Positions 28,441 to 37,375 of a DNA stretch of 64,000 nt are shown here, piece after piece. The DNA lies in the NCBI RefSeq assembly GCF_900207585.1, contig NZ_OAOP01000008.1, forward strand, positions 1 through 64,000. Direction: 5' to 3'. The notes under the pieces are model-generated. The model saw only the letters and a list, made by a program, of their open reading frames with translations. It made no database searches and was not told the DNA's origin. A program made the position numbers and the translations under genes. Numbering within the stretch: the first letter of the stretch is position 1; the number at the start of each line of letters is the position of its first letter. The stretch comes from Bacillus oleivorans. GTDB lineage: Bacteria; Bacillota; Bacilli; Bacillales; JC228.

Positions 28441-28701
28441 ATGCATTCTGTCTACAGTTATATGTATCCGCAGCTTAGTTATAATCCATTAACCCGAGGA
28501 CAGCATGACACCCGTTTTTTTCCATTTTTCCCTTTTGTTTTAGGAGGGCTTGCCGGTTTGGCCGTTGCTCCATTTTTTTATCGTCCCTATTATCCGCCGT
28601 ATCCTTATCCGCCATATCCTGCTCCTTACCCGGCGTATGGTCCTTACTACGGAGGTGTAGGAGGCTATCCCGTTCAGGAAACGATCAATATCTATTCTTA
28701 A
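28441..28701 (+). CDS. Pro/Tyr-rich small protein, possibly spore- or envelope-associated
   Basis: This 86-residue protein has one hydrophobic segment (FPFVLGGLAGLAVAPFF, about 29-45) and a C-terminal run of PYPP, YPAP and YGG repeats. Such Tyr/Pro-rich tails are common in Bacillus spore-coat and surface proteins, but the assignment is inference. A strong GAGAGGAGG ribosome site precedes the ATG. The gene is alone; 28702-28902 shows no other gene. Confidence 0.65.
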   Translation: MHSVYSYMYPQLSYNPLTRGQHDTRFFPFFPFVLGGLAGLAVAPFFYRPYYPPYPYPPYPAPYPAYGPYYGGVGGYPVQETINIYS

Positions 28702-28902
28702 CGATCAATGATTATCCAAAAAGGAATCTATATAGGGTCCATCACCATTCACTGTTTTAAAAATGGGATGGCCTCTATTTATTATAAACTTAAGAAGGCA
28801 AATCTGCCTTTGCATTAAACAGGAATCTCTGTATAATAAAATTAGACTATATAATTATGATAGATAAAGACATGTTCAACTAGAAGAAAGGAGAATAAAC
28901 GC

Positions 28903-29388
28903 TTGCAAAGGTCTACTGAGTCGAAACCGTTCACATTAACCCCTAATACGATTGCGAAGGCTATTTTTACTGTGAACCGACACGCTAAAACAGCTACTAA
29001 TAATAAATATTTATACAAATTAAAACAAGAAGCCTTAGTCAAATTAATAAAAGAAGGAAAAGCTCAGAAAATTGGCCTGCATTTTTCAAATAATCCTAAA
29101 TACAGCAGGCAGCAATCGGATGTCCTCGTTGAATGCAATGAATTTACTTTTCATATTCCTCCATCCAAAGAAGACTTTCAGACTTTACCTCATTTAGGTG
29201 AGTTAAATTCCTCTATAAGAAATCCTAAAGTTCATATGTCATTAAATACGGCTAAAAAGGTTCTCCAATCCTATACCGGCATTAAGGAAAACACAGCTGC
29301 AGCATCTCATAAAGCATCGAAAGGCTATCAAAAGCCTGTTTTTAAAAGACTAGGTGAGTCATATGGTCCTGTTTGGCGAAAAAAATAA
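28903..29388 (+). CDS. ykyB: YkyB family protein of unknown function
   Basis: This 161-residue soluble basic protein matches YkyB of B. subtilis, with AIFTVNRHAKTATNNKYLY, IGLHFSNNPKYSRQQSDVL and the C-terminal KPVFKRLGES. No function is known. The TTG start follows AAAGGAG at about 9 bp. In B. subtilis ykyB is next to cheV; here the neighbour is a CheW-only protein. Confidence 0.88.
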   Translation: MQRSTESKPFTLTPNTIAKAIFTVNRHAKTATNNKYLYKLKQEALVKLIKEGKAQKIGLHFSNNPKYSRQQSDVLVECNEFTFHIPPSKEDFQTLPHLGELNSSIRNPKVHMSLNTAKKVLQSYTGIKENTAAASHKASKGYQKPVFKRLGESYGPVWRKK

Positions 29389-29425
29389 ACCGGAATGGAC
29401 TTTATGTCTTTTCCGGTTTTGTTTT
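29387..29425. terminator. Bidirectional terminator after ykyB
   Basis: AAACCGGA and TCCGGTTT form the stem around ATGGACTTTATGTCTTT, followed by TGTTTT. The left arm overlaps the ykyB stop codon. It lies between convergent genes. Confidence 0.75.
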
Positions 29426-29427
29426 CC

Positions 29428-29883
29428 TTATCTAATACCCCTGTCAGATTGTATCACATTTAAAATTTCTTCCAAATCTAAAATATACAATAGTCCCTGA
29501 TCTGTCTCGATTTCATATTGCATGTAAGAAGCTTGCGATATTCTAAAATCTTCCTTATTTACAATTTTAATTTCAGTTACCTCATCGACGTGAATAACGA
29601 AATGGTAATTGAGACATTGCAGGACGATCATTTTTTCTTGTTTTGCGTTAAAATGAGAGGTTTCGTCTATAACCTCCTCAAGATTTAAAACATTTAGCAC
29701 GTCTCCCCGAACGGCGGCCATCCCTTTTATAAATGGATGTGCCAAAGGAATCGATGTAACGGGTGTACTATGAATTATTTCTTGAACGGCGTCAATTGTA
29801 ACACCTAATATTTTTTTCCCGACTTTAAATTCAACAATTTCTATTGTTTTAACAGCATCACTTGTCAAAATCGATTGTGCCAT
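29428..29883 (-). CDS. CheW-domain protein at the cheV position, without receiver domain
   Basis: This 151-residue protein is a single CheW-like domain: EFKVGKKILGVTIDAVQEII at the start, IKGMAAVRGDVLNVLNL near 70, and a C-terminal LLYILDLEEILNVI. In B. subtilis the neighbour of patA and ykyB is cheV, a CheW domain fused to a response-regulator receiver of about 120 residues. Here the frame stops after CheW and the next 40 bp hold only the shared terminator, so no receiver domain remains. It should couple chemoreceptors to CheA but could not take phosphate. A separately evolved CheW is the alternative. Confidence 0.8.
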   Translation of the reverse strand: MAQSILTSDAVKTIEIVEFKVGKKILGVTIDAVQEIIHSTPVTSIPLAHPFIKGMAAVRGDVLNVLNLEEVIDETSHFNAKQEKMIVLQCLNYHFVIHVDEVTEIKIVNKEDFRISQASYMQYEIETDQGLLYILDLEEILNVIQSDRGIR

Positions 29884-29946
29884 TCTTTTCTTTCCTCCCC
29901 ATTTATTACCTTTACTATATCACGAAATAGGAAGGATCTCATAGGG

Positions 29947-30096
29947 TTATTCACTATTTTGCGTTACATTAAAATAAAATTTGTCTTTATTTTTTTTATG
30001 CTTTAATTGAGTTTCTTTATTCATTTTTTGCTGTTTCCCCATCTCGCCATCAGATTCGTAACTCAGTTTAAAACTTTCTTCTTTTTCTTTGACCAT
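29947..30096 (-). CDS. 49-residue hydrophilic protein, unknown
   Basis: This short ORF between the CheW gene and patA begins MVKEKEESFKLSYESDGEMG. It is rich in Lys, Glu and Asn, and ends in KFYFNVTQNSE. An AAAAAGGAG ribosome site lies about 14 bp upstream, slightly far. Composition resembles minor small acid-soluble spore proteins, but no family was recognised. Confidence 0.45.
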   Translation of the reverse strand: MVKEKEESFKLSYESDGEMGKQQKMNKETQLKHKKNKDKFYFNVTQNSE

Positions 30097-30286
30097 ATTT
30101 AAAAAAACAACTCCTTTTTATTAATCTATCATTTCCTTTTATAAAAGAATTATCCATGTTTTTAAATAGAGAATGTGTAAGTCTTATTTATAAAAAATAT
30201 CTAAGGGATTAACCAAAACAATGACAACGCTGCTGAAATTAAGTAAAATGAATTAACAATAGATCCATATGGAAGGATGTTCATCA

Positions 30287-31438
30287 TTGGAATCACTGTT
30301 AAATGAGAATGTAAAGAACATACAAATATCTGGAATCCGAAAGTTTTTTAATCTGGTGGCTGAATATGATCATGTCGTTTCGTTAACGATTGGGGTACCT
30401 GATTTTCCTACCCCTGATCATGTAAAAGAGGCAGCCATCCGTGCGATTCAGGAAAATATAACAACGTACACTCATAATGCAGGCCGAATAGATGTAAGAA
30501 AAGCAGCTTGTCACTTTGTTAAAGAGAAATATAAGCTTCAATATAATGAAAACGAAGTTATTGTTACAGTAGGTGCAAGTGAAGCAATTGATATAGCCTT
30601 GCGTACGATTTTAAGTAAAGGGGATGAGGTCATTTTACCAGGGCCTGTATATCCTGGCTATGAACCGCTGATCCAATTAAGCGGCGGTATCCCTATTTAT
30701 GCAGACGTAAGGCAAAATGGCTTTAAACTTACAGCGGATATAGTTGAAAAATACATAACAGAACAAACAAAATGTATTATCCTGCCTTACCCTTCCAATC
30801 CAACAGGTGTTAGCTTGGAAGCGGATGAATTAACAGCAATTGCCTCATTAGTTAAAGAAAAAAATATTTTTGTAATTGCTGACGAGATTTACAGCGAGTT
30901 AACTTATGGACGCACCCATGTATCGATTGCACAATTTCTAAAAGAACAAACAATTCTTATCAACGGACTGTCTAAATCACACGCCATGACTGGCTGGAGA
31001 ATTGGCCTTTTGTTTGGTCCGGAAAAAGTTGTCCAGAATATGTTAAAAGTCCATCAATATAATGTAAGCTGTGCAACCTCAATCTCCCAAATGGCAGCTC
31101 TCGAGGCTTTAACAAATGGGATAAACGATGCTCTGCCTATGAGAGAAGAATATCAGAATAGAAGAGACTATTGTTATCAGGAGTTAACGAAGATGGGGAT
31201 TGATGTCGTATTGCCTGACGGAGCATTTTATTTTTTTGTTCCGATCCCTACAGGGGAGCCTTCATTCCAATTTGCGACTAACCTGCTTCGTGAACAACGA
31301 ATTGCCGTTGTACCCGGTGATGCCTTTTCTTCCTTAGGCGAAGGCTATTTCCGAATGTCATACTCCTGTTCCATGCAACAGCTTGAAAAAGGTTTAAATG
31401 GTATTCGTGCCTATCTCGCTGGCTTTGGGAATAATTAA
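30287..31438 (+). CDS. patA: PLP-dependent aminotransferase PatA
   Basis: This 383-residue class I/II aminotransferase shows YPSNPTGV (PLP ring contact) near 168, DEIYSELTY near 207, the PLP Lys in NGLSKSHAMTGWRIG near 232, and the substrate-binding Arg in YFRMSYSC. It matches B. subtilis PatA, proposed to act as N-acetyl-LL-diaminopimelate aminotransferase, the step between DapH and YkuR encoded earlier in this window. The TTG at 30287 is preferred: GGAAGGATG lies 7 bp before it and the product then starts MESLLN like B. subtilis. Confidence 0.9.
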   Translation: MESLLNENVKNIQISGIRKFFNLVAEYDHVVSLTIGVPDFPTPDHVKEAAIRAIQENITTYTHNAGRIDVRKAACHFVKEKYKLQYNENEVIVTVGASEAIDIALRTILSKGDEVILPGPVYPGYEPLIQLSGGIPIYADVRQNGFKLTADIVEKYITEQTKCIILPYPSNPTGVSLEADELTAIASLVKEKNIFVIADEIYSELTYGRTHVSIAQFLKEQTILINGLSKSHAMTGWRIGLLFGPEKVVQNMLKVHQYNVSCATSISQMAALEALTNGINDALPMREEYQNRRDYCYQELTKMGIDVVLPDGAFYFFVPIPTGEPSFQFATNLLREQRIAVVPGDAFSSLGEGYFRMSYSCSMQQLEKGLNGIRAYLAGFGNN

Positions 31439-31450
31439 ATTTCAAATTTA

Positions 31451-31482
31451 AAGGGAGCAGGTTTCTGTGCTCCCTTTTTTTA
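31451..31482 (+). terminator. Intrinsic terminator after patA
   Basis: AAGGGAGCA and TGCTCCCTT form the stem around GGTTTCTG, followed by T residues. Its 3' end touches the stop of the convergent small gene. Confidence 0.82.
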
Positions 31483-31656
31483 TGACAATTCCCCATTTCT
31501 GCGTTCAGCTTCTCTTATCTTTTTAGCTTTTTCCCTGTGCAGCTTATTTGCCTCTGCACTGCCCATTTCCTTGCCAAATTCAGTATCACTGACAGCTGCA
31601 TTAAATCCCTGTTTATTTTTTTGCCCTGGATCGTCTTTTTTATTTCGTTTGGCCAT
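31480..31656 (-). CDS. Small hydrophilic SASP-like protein
   Basis: This 58-residue, strongly charged protein without hydrophobic segments has NAAVSDTEFGKEMGS in the middle and a Lys/Arg/Glu-rich helix at the end. The TEFGKE segment resembles the gamma-type small acid-soluble spore protein motif FGTEFASET and that of the small gene at 60306. A spore role is inferred. The ATG at 31656 follows AGGAGG at 9 bp. Confidence 0.6.
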   Translation of the reverse strand: MAKRNKKDDPGQKNKQGFNAAVSDTEFGKEMGSAEANKLHREKAKKIREAERRNGELS

Positions 31657-31727
31657 TTGCAAATCCCTCCTAACAACTAGTTTGCGGAGAGAATATTACG
31701 TTATACCTGCCAAAAAAGTGGTTCTTA

Positions 31728-32591
31728 TTATTCACTCCAATATTTATATAAGGCTTGTGTGCCTTTGTCACTGTAGCCCTTTTGCGCTAACGACTGGTAC
31801 ATATCGCGCGCTAAAGATAGTCCTGGCAAGGCCAGTTCCATTCGTTTCGCTTCCTCAAGTGCAATTCCCATATCCTTAATAAAGTGTTTAATATAAAAAC
31901 CCGGTTCAAAATTATTGGCTAATATTCTTGGCGCGAGATTTGATAATGACCAGCTTCCCGCTGCTCCACCAGATATACTTTTTAAGACTTGCTCAGGGTT
32001 TAGTCCTGCCTTTTGACCGTACACTATTGCTTCACACACCCCTATCATATTCGTGGCAATTGCAATTTGGTTGCACATTTTTGTATGCTGCCCGCTGCCT
32101 GCTTCCCCTTGATACACAATATTTTGTCCCATGGTTTGTAAGACTGGTAAGGCCTCGTCAAAAGCAGCTTTATCTCCGCCTGCCATGATAGAAAGGGTTC
32201 CTTCTTTTGCCCCAATATCCCCGCCAGTAACCGGCGCATCTAATGAGGTATGGTCAGAATCTTTGGCTGCTTGATAAATCCGCTCGGCAAGTTCTGGCTT
32301 TGATGTAGTCATATCAATAAAAATGGTTCCTGGTTGGGCATACCGAATCAGACCTTCTTCACCGAGGTAAACTTCTTCTACGTCATGCGGATATCCCACC
32401 ATAGTGATTATAAGCTGACTTTGGTTCGCAACCTCCTTAGGAGAAGTACACCAGGCAGCTCCTTTTTCAATTAATGCTTCCGCTTTATTTTTTGATCTTG
32501 TATAAATAAATAGTTCCCCGTATTTGTTTAGCAAGCGCTTAGCCATACTTTGGCCCATAACTCCTAAACCAATAAATCCAATCCTTCTCAT
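31728..32591 (-). CDS. ykwC: YkwC-like beta-hydroxyacid dehydrogenase
   Basis: This 287-residue enzyme belongs to the 3-hydroxyisobutyrate/6-phosphogluconate-type dehydrogenases. The dinucleotide motif is GFIGLGVMGQSMAKRLL (5-21), the substrate signature LDAPVTGGDIGAKEGTLSIM near 117, and the catalytic Lys is in HTKMCNQIAIATNM near 168. It matches B. subtilis YkwC; the physiological substrate is not known. The ATG at 32591 follows AGAGGG. It diverges from ykwB, as the neighbouring pair does in B. subtilis. Confidence 0.87.
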   Translation of the reverse strand: MRRIGFIGLGVMGQSMAKRLLNKYGELFIYTRSKNKAEALIEKGAAWCTSPKEVANQSQLIITMVGYPHDVEEVYLGEEGLIRYAQPGTIFIDMTTSKPELAERIYQAAKDSDHTSLDAPVTGGDIGAKEGTLSIMAGGDKAAFDEALPVLQTMGQNIVYQGEAGSGQHTKMCNQIAIATNMIGVCEAIVYGQKAGLNPEQVLKSISGGAAGSWSLSNLAPRILANNFEPGFYIKHFIKDMGIALEEAKRMELALPGLSLARDMYQSLAQKGYSDKGTQALYKYWSE

Positions 32592-32710
32592 GGAATCCCT
32601 CTTTTCATAATTTTTCTGGTGATTTAATAAAAATTTTGCGAAAATATGATAAGACAACTTTATCTTATCATATCAGCCAGCCTGATCATTAGTTATGGAG
32701 GTGTTTTTTG

Positions 32711-33388
32711 ATGGCATATAGGAAAGAACTTTTCGTATGGAATGGCAGCGAAAATAAAAAAGCTGTAATTAGAACATACGAGAAAAAGGATTTTGAAGGA
32801 TTAATCGATGTACAGAGAGAGGCCTTTCCGCCACCTTTTCCTTCTGAGCTTTGGTGGGATCACGATCAATTGCATAACCATATTCATTTATTCCCTGATG
32901 GTGCACTTTGCGTAGAAATAGACGGCATTATTGTAGGTTCGATGACTGGACTTCTTACGGATTTTGATCCAAATGAACCTGATCATACGTGGTCTGAGGC
33001 AACAGATAATGGATATATTGCAAATCATAATCCAAACGGAAAAACACTGTATGTAGTTGATATATGTGTTCGCCCTTCCTACCGTAAATTTGGACTCGGG
33101 AAATGGCTCATGCATGCAATGTATGAAACGGTAATTCAATTAAATCTGGAACGTTTACTTGGGGGAGGTCGTCTTCCTTATTTTCACCGGTATGCTGATG
33201 CATTAACGATTGAAGAATATGTTGAAAAGGTGGTAGCAGGAGAAGTTTTCGATCCCGTCATATCCTTTTTGCTTCGGTGCGGAAGGATGCCGATTCATAT
33301 CGTTAAAAACTATCTCGAAGACGAAGAGTCCCATAACTATGGATTATTAATGGAGTGGAAGAATCCATTTTATTCAGACCAAAGATAA
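32711..33388 (+). CDS. ykwB: GNAT acetyltransferase YkwB
   Basis: This 225-residue GNAT-fold protein has the acetyl-CoA motif A in VDICVRPSYRKFGLGKWLMHA near 115-135. It has family-specific extensions, including WWDHDQLHNHIHLFPDG and a C-terminal CGRMPIHIVKNYL. It resembles B. subtilis YkwB; the substrate is unknown. The ATG at 32711 is 8 bp from GGAGGTG. A TTG immediately before is too close. Confidence 0.82.
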   Translation: MAYRKELFVWNGSENKKAVIRTYEKKDFEGLIDVQREAFPPPFPSELWWDHDQLHNHIHLFPDGALCVEIDGIIVGSMTGLLTDFDPNEPDHTWSEATDNGYIANHNPNGKTLYVVDICVRPSYRKFGLGKWLMHAMYETVIQLNLERLLGGGRLPYFHRYADALTIEEYVEKVVAGEVFDPVISFLLRCGRMPIHIVKNYLEDEESHNYGLLMEWKNPFYSDQR

Positions 33389-33430
33389 TAATAATCAACG
33401 CCAGCCGTACTGGAATTATCAGTTTTTTAC

Positions 33431-33606
33431 GGACATCAGTTCCGCTATTTGTGTAAAAAAGGGCGATTTCTGAAGTTATAGGACATTGGTTCCGTTATTT
33501 TGCTAAATCACACAGATTTTTTGCTGATTTTCCTTAAATAACGGATTGTATGTCCTTTAGTAACATCAGAACCGGGGTTTTTGAGGAAATAACGGATCGT
33601 ATGTCC
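33431..33606. repeat. Dispersed inverted-repeat element, copy B
   Basis: Units GGACATCAGTTCCGCTATTT (33431-33450) and GGACATTGGTTCCGTTATTT (33481-33500) are forward; AAATAACGGATTGTATGTCC (33536-33555) and AAATAACGGATCGTATGTCC (33587-33606) are reversed. Spacings of 50, 55 and 51 bp equal those of copy A at 19095-19276. Sequence between units is only partly alike, with CTGATTTTC before unit 3 shared. Weaker fifth and sixth units follow near 33645-33664 and 33698-33715. The 33389-33874 gap holds nothing else but a terminator. Confidence 0.85.
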
Positions 33607-33744
33607 GCTTTTATCATTCGTGGAGCAGCTACAGCTTTCTATCTGACATGAGGTTCCGTTATTATTGTGTCAAAACTGACGATTCCTGACATTATAGTGT
33701 GTCGGTCCGTTTTTTTGCATAAATTTGTTACTTTCCTAATGAAA

Positions 33745-33776
33745 AACAAAAGCCGGCTAAACAGCCGGCTTTTCAA
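33745..33776. terminator. Bidirectional terminator before ptsI
   Basis: AAAAGCCGGCT and AGCCGGCTTTT form a perfect 11-bp stem around AAAC, with A and T flanks. It is the likely end of the ptsHI transcript. Confidence 0.85.
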
Positions 33777-33874
33777 AAAGGGGGGAATGAGAAAATATAA
33801 GCAACTTTATCCTTGTGTTTATTATTCTATCCCCCATTTGTTACAAAGGAAACCTTATTCCGATTACATTTTGA

Positions 33875-35593
33875 TTACAAACTGATAACTCGCTCGATTT
33901 CTTGTTTTACCTCTTCATACGAGGACATTTGGATAACTTTATCAGCTAATTGCTTCATATCATCGACCGATAGTTTTTTGATTAGTGACCGCGCCTTCAG
34001 TATCGAAGTAGCACTCATAGAAAATTCATCTAATCCTAAACCAAGTAAGATGAGAATAGCCTTTTCGTCTCCAGCCATTTCGCCGCACATGCCTGCCCAT
34101 TTACCATTTCCGTGAGCTGCATCAATCACCATTTTAATCAATCTAAGAATAGACGGATTGTACGGCTGATAGAGGTAGGATACTCTCTCATTCATTCGGT
34201 CTGCGGCCATTGTATACTGTATTAAATCATTAGTGCCAATGCTAAAGAAATCCACTTCTTTGGCAAACTGGTCAGCTAAGACTGCAGTGGATGGAATCTC
34301 AACCATAATACCCATTTCTATGTTGTCGGCTACTTCAATTCCCTCTTGGACCAGCTTCAATCTTTCATCTTCTAAGATGGACTTGGCTTGACGGAATTCA
34401 TCAATCGTTGCAATCATTGGAAACATGATTTTCAAGTTCCCGTATGGGCTTGCTTTTAAGAGAGCCCTAAGCTGAGTCCGGAATATATCTTGCTCCTCTA
34501 AACAGAGCCGAATCGCTCTATAGCCAAGAAATGGGTTCATTTCTTTCGGGAGATTTAAATAAGGCAGCTCCTTATCCCCGCCAATATCTAAAGTCCGGAC
34601 AACAACTGGCTTACCTTCCATTCCTTCTAAAACGGTCTTGTAAGCTTCGAATTGTTCATCCTCACTAGGAAGTTCATCCCGGCCCATATAGAGAAACTCA
34701 GTCCGATATAAACCGATTCCTTCTGCCCCATTCGCATGAGCACCTTTTAAATCTGCTGGCGTTCCAATATTCGCAGCCAGTTCGACATGATGCCCGTCTG
34801 CAGTCACGGTTTTCTCGTTAACGAGCTTGGCCCACTCTTGCTTTTGCTTATCATATGCTTCTTGATCGCGTTTATATTTTTCAATAACCTCAGGAGTCGG
34901 GTCTATGTAGACTTCTCCATTTAAACCATCAACAATGACAATGGTTCCATTCTCTACGGTTTTGGAAATTTCCTTCGTTCCGACAACAGCAGGAATTTCT
35001 AAGGAACGGGCCATAATCGCAGAGTGTGAGGTACGCCCGCCTATATCAGTAGCAAAGCCTTTTACAAATTGCTTATTTAACTGCGCCGTATCTGAAGGAG
35101 TTAAGTCTTCCGCAATCACAATTACTTCTTCTGCAATTAAACTTGGGGTAGGCAGGTTCACTCCAAGTAAGTGCGCCAGAATCCTTTTTGTTACATCTTT
35201 AATGTCACTGGCCCGCTCCCTCATATATTCATTTTCCATTTGTTCAAACATGGCAACAAACATAGAGGAAACTTCTTTTAGTGCAAATTCGGCATTAACC
35301 ATTTCCGCCTCAATCTTTTCTCTTACTGGCCCCAGAAATTCCGGGTCATTGGCAACTAAAAGATGAGCTTCAAAAATAGCAGCTTTATCTGCACCTAATT
35401 TTTCAAGCGTATTGTTTTTAAGCGTTTCAAGCTCAGCGGTCGATTGCTCAATAGAACGTTGAAAACGTTCAATTTCTTCATGGGTGTCTTGGATGGTTTT
35501 CTTGGTAATATCCAAATTTGGTTCTACTAATCTGTATGCTTTCGCAATCGCAATACCGCTAGATGCTGCAATTCCTTTTAAAATATTTGGCAT
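33875..35593 (-). CDS. ptsI: PTS enzyme I
   Basis: This 572-residue cytosolic phosphotransferase moves phosphate from phosphoenolpyruvate to HPr for sugar uptake. The active His190 lies in [13 protein letters not shown]. The C-terminal PEP-binding barrel shows the FRTEFLYM and [14 protein letters not shown] motifs, and the catalytic Cys is in GMCGEMAGD near 503. It overlaps the ptsH stop codon by one base (TAATG). In B. subtilis ptsG precedes ptsHI; here the gene upstream of ptsH is ykvT and ptsG is absent from the window. Confidence 0.96.
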   Translation of the reverse strand: MPNILKGIAASSGIAIAKAYRLVEPNLDITKKTIQDTHEEIERFQRSIEQSTAELETLKNNTLEKLGADKAAIFEAHLLVANDPEFLGPVREKIEAEMVNAEFALKEVSSMFVAMFEQMENEYMRERASDIKDVTKRILAHLLGVNLPTPSLIAEEVIVIAEDLTPSDTAQLNKQFVKGFATDIGGRTSHSAIMARSLEIPAVVGTKEISKTVENGTIVIVDGLNGEVYIDPTPEVIEKYKRDQEAYDKQKQEWAKLVNEKTVTADGHHVELAANIGTPADLKGAHANGAEGIGLYRTEFLYMGRDELPSEDEQFEAYKTVLEGMEGKPVVVRTLDIGGDKELPYLNLPKEMNPFLGYRAIRLCLEEQDIFRTQLRALLKASPYGNLKIMFPMIATIDEFRQAKSILEDERLKLVQEGIEVADNIEMGIMVEIPSTAVLADQFAKEVDFFSIGTNDLIQYTMAADRMNERVSYLYQPYNPSILRLIKMVIDAAHGNGKWAGMCGEMAGDEKAILILLGLGLDEFSMSATSILKARSLIKKLSVDDMKQLADKVIQMSSYEEVKQEIERVISL

Positions 35594-35859
35594 TATTCAG
35601 CTAGTCCCTCTTTTTTAAGAGTATCTTCAAGCGAATTAATCGCCTCTTGCTCGTCGTTTCCTTCAGCACTAATTGTGATGGCTGCACCTTTACCTACACC
35701 TAATGACATAACACCCATAATTGATTTTAAATTAACTTTTTTGCCTTTATACTCAAGTTGAATTTCGGAATCAAATTTACTTGCAGCTTGAACTAAAAGA
35801 GTAGCTGGTCTTGCGTGCAGACCTGTATCTGCTACAATTGTAAATGTTTTTTCTACCAT
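35593..35859 (-). CDS. ptsH: Phosphocarrier protein HPr
   Basis: This 88-residue HPr has the phosphorylated His15 in TGLHARPAT and the regulatory Ser46 in [12 protein letters not shown]. Phosphorylation of Ser46 by HPr kinase makes it a co-repressor with CcpA. It is the first gene of ptsHI, with ribosome site AAAGGAGAA. A promoter-like TATAAT lies 38-43 bp upstream. Confidence 0.96.
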   Translation of the reverse strand: MVEKTFTIVADTGLHARPATLLVQAASKFDSEIQLEYKGKKVNLKSIMGVMSLGVGKGAAITISAEGNDEQEAINSLEDTLKKEGLAE

Positions 35860-35896
35860 ATTTCATCATTCTCCTTTAAAAAGTGTCATCCCTTAA

Positions 35897-35923
35897 ATTA
35901 TACAACTTTTATACATTCGTCAA
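35897..35923 (-). promoter_or_regulatory. Probable ptsH promoter
   Basis: On the minus strand TATAAT (35897-35902) is preceded by TTGACG (35918-35923) with a short 15-bp spacer. The -10 is perfect. The spacing is suboptimal, so expression may need an activator or another -35. Confidence 0.5.
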
Positions 35924-35999
35924 CTAATGTCTTTTTTTGTTGATTGTGAACAATTTATGTATGTACATTCTTAAGTAGTATACGCTGTAAAGTACTATT

Positions 36000-36071
36000 C
36001 TATTTCAAGATTTTATATGCTTTTATGTAAAGGACAAAATCATGCAAATCATCGAATGAAATTTGCTTCAT
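36000..36071 (-). CDS. 23-residue peptide ORF upstream of ptsHI
   Basis: This ORF has an excellent ribosome site, GGAGGAGG, 6 bp before ATG. The product starts MKQISFDDLHDFVLYIK and ends in a basic, hydrophobic tail. It sits after the ykvT terminator and before the ptsH promoter, so it would need its own promoter. It may be a genuine micro-protein, or a remnant of the ptsG/glcT region missing here. Not recognised. Confidence 0.4.
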   Translation of the reverse strand: MKQISFDDLHDFVLYIKAYKILK

Positions 36072-36103
36072 AATCGTCCTCCTCCATACTCATAAACAAT
36101 AAA

Positions 36104-36131
36104 AAACCCGCACATTATATATGTGCGGACA
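36104..36131 (-). terminator. Intrinsic terminator after ykvT
   Basis: CCGCACAT and ATGTGCGG form an 8-bp stem around TATAT; the minus strand then reads GGTTTTTTATTG. It separates ykvT from the ptsHI region. Confidence 0.8.
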
Positions 36132-36142
36132 GTTATGATTGA

Positions 36143-36730
36143 TTATCTGGCAAATACGTGGTTTCCTATTGTGACCGTTACTGCTCTTAACCGAATCCAT
36201 TGATTCGTTGTTTTATCAGGATTATAGAAGAAAAGAGAGCCATTTCCTTGTCCTCTAAAGGCTAATGCCTCTTTAACAGCCCGATAGGCTTCAGCATCAG
36301 CTTGCGCATTTATTTGTCCGTTTGCTACAGGTGAAAAGGCATAGTAGCCATTTGATTTTTCATAAATTACACCCTTTACTGTATCGGGAAAATCCTTGTG
36401 GTCAACACGGTTTAATACAACTGTGGCAACAGCCACTTTTCCGGCATAAGGTTCACCTTTTGCTTCCGCATGTACTAACCTTGCTAATAAATCTAACTCT
36501 GCACTTGTTATACTGGCTGGAAGGGTAATTCTTTGACCAGGATATATAAAATGAGATGTAATATTATTGATTTTCATAGTTTGTTTTAAAGATACACCGT
36601 ATGTATTGCTAATTTTCCACAGTGTATCTCCCCTCTCAACAATATGAACATTACCCTGTGCGAATGCACTTGTATTAAATCCTAGCACTGTTATAGCTAA
36701 TAGCAGTATGATTAAACGCAGCTTTTTCAT
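36143..36730 (-). CDS. ykvT: Secreted LysM cell-wall hydrolase, YkvT-like
   Basis: This 195-residue protein has a Sec signal (1-26), one LysM peptidoglycan-binding motif (VERGDTLWKISNTYGVSLKQ, about 32-75) and a SleB/CwlJ-type Hydrolase_2 domain (about 85-195). The catalytic Glu lies in ARLVHAEAKGEPYAGKVAVA. The family cleaves peptidoglycan or spore cortex. B. subtilis ykvT is also beside pts genes. The ATG at 36730 follows GGGAGGAGA; a start at 36781 would mask the signal. Confidence 0.88.
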   Translation of the reverse strand: MKKLRLIILLLAITVLGFNTSAFAQGNVHIVERGDTLWKISNTYGVSLKQTMKINNITSHFIYPGQRITLPASITSAELDLLARLVHAEAKGEPYAGKVAVATVVLNRVDHKDFPDTVKGVIYEKSNGYYAFSPVANGQINAQADAEAYRAVKEALAFRGQGNGSLFFYNPDKTTNQWIRLRAVTVTIGNHVFAR

Positions 36731-36980
36731 GATGTTGTCTCCTCCCAGAATATTCTCACAATAATAGGCTATCAGTTTCATAGAGTTAGTTCATCAACTA
36801 ATAATTGGCTAAATCACTATATTATTCCTAAAAAAATAATATGGTGAACCGTAAAAAGTCCTGATTTATCTCGATTCTTTAGTCCTATCATCAAATGTTT
36901 CAAGAAGAAGTCAAACTATTAAATTTTTATTACAGCTCCAAAAGATTGCTAGATTCCGATATATAGTAGTAGTTAGTTTT

Positions 36981-37175
36981 CTAGCTTCTCGGTTCAGGTG
37001 TAAAAGAATAGATAACACCGCCACCACGAAGAGCTACCCCTCTAAAATGTTTAAAGTCTTCCCTTTTTACTAATACTTCCCGAAACGACATGAAATCCTC
37101 TTTTTCTACTCTCAATTCATTTCTCAGTCCTGATTTTAATTCTTCAAGTAATATGTTTGCCTGTTGTTGATCCAT
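36981..37175 (-). CDS. Small protein of unknown function
   Basis: This 64-residue soluble protein has a charged helical first half (QANILLEELKSGLRNEL) and a basic second half ending GGGVIYSFTPEPRS. A good ribosome site, AAGGTGA, precedes the ATG at 37175. It is divergent from ykvS. The family is not recognised. Confidence 0.5.
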   Translation of the reverse strand: MDQQQANILLEELKSGLRNELRVEKEDFMSFREVLVKREDFKHFRGVALRGGGVIYSFTPEPRS

Positions 37176-37375
37176 ATTTATCACCTTCCGCATTTCTAGT
37201 TTTTATTTTAAGAAAATTTCAGAAAAATCCCTTTACGTATGGTATAAAATCATGCAAAATATGGATAAGACTTCTTACCCACCTTTTAAAGGTGTCCATA
37301 GTTACAGTATAACTATACGTCTTGTTGTGTAAATACGATGGTCTATTGATATACAAGATAAAGGGAGAGATTTTG

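Noticed and set aside
28842-29042. Minus-strand frame opposite the ykyB start
   Set aside because: It is a shadow of ykyB, lacks a ribosome site, and runs through the ykyB promoter.
33813-34115. Plus-strand frame opposite the ptsI 3' end
   Set aside because: Antisense to well-conserved ptsI with no ribosome site; a shadow frame.
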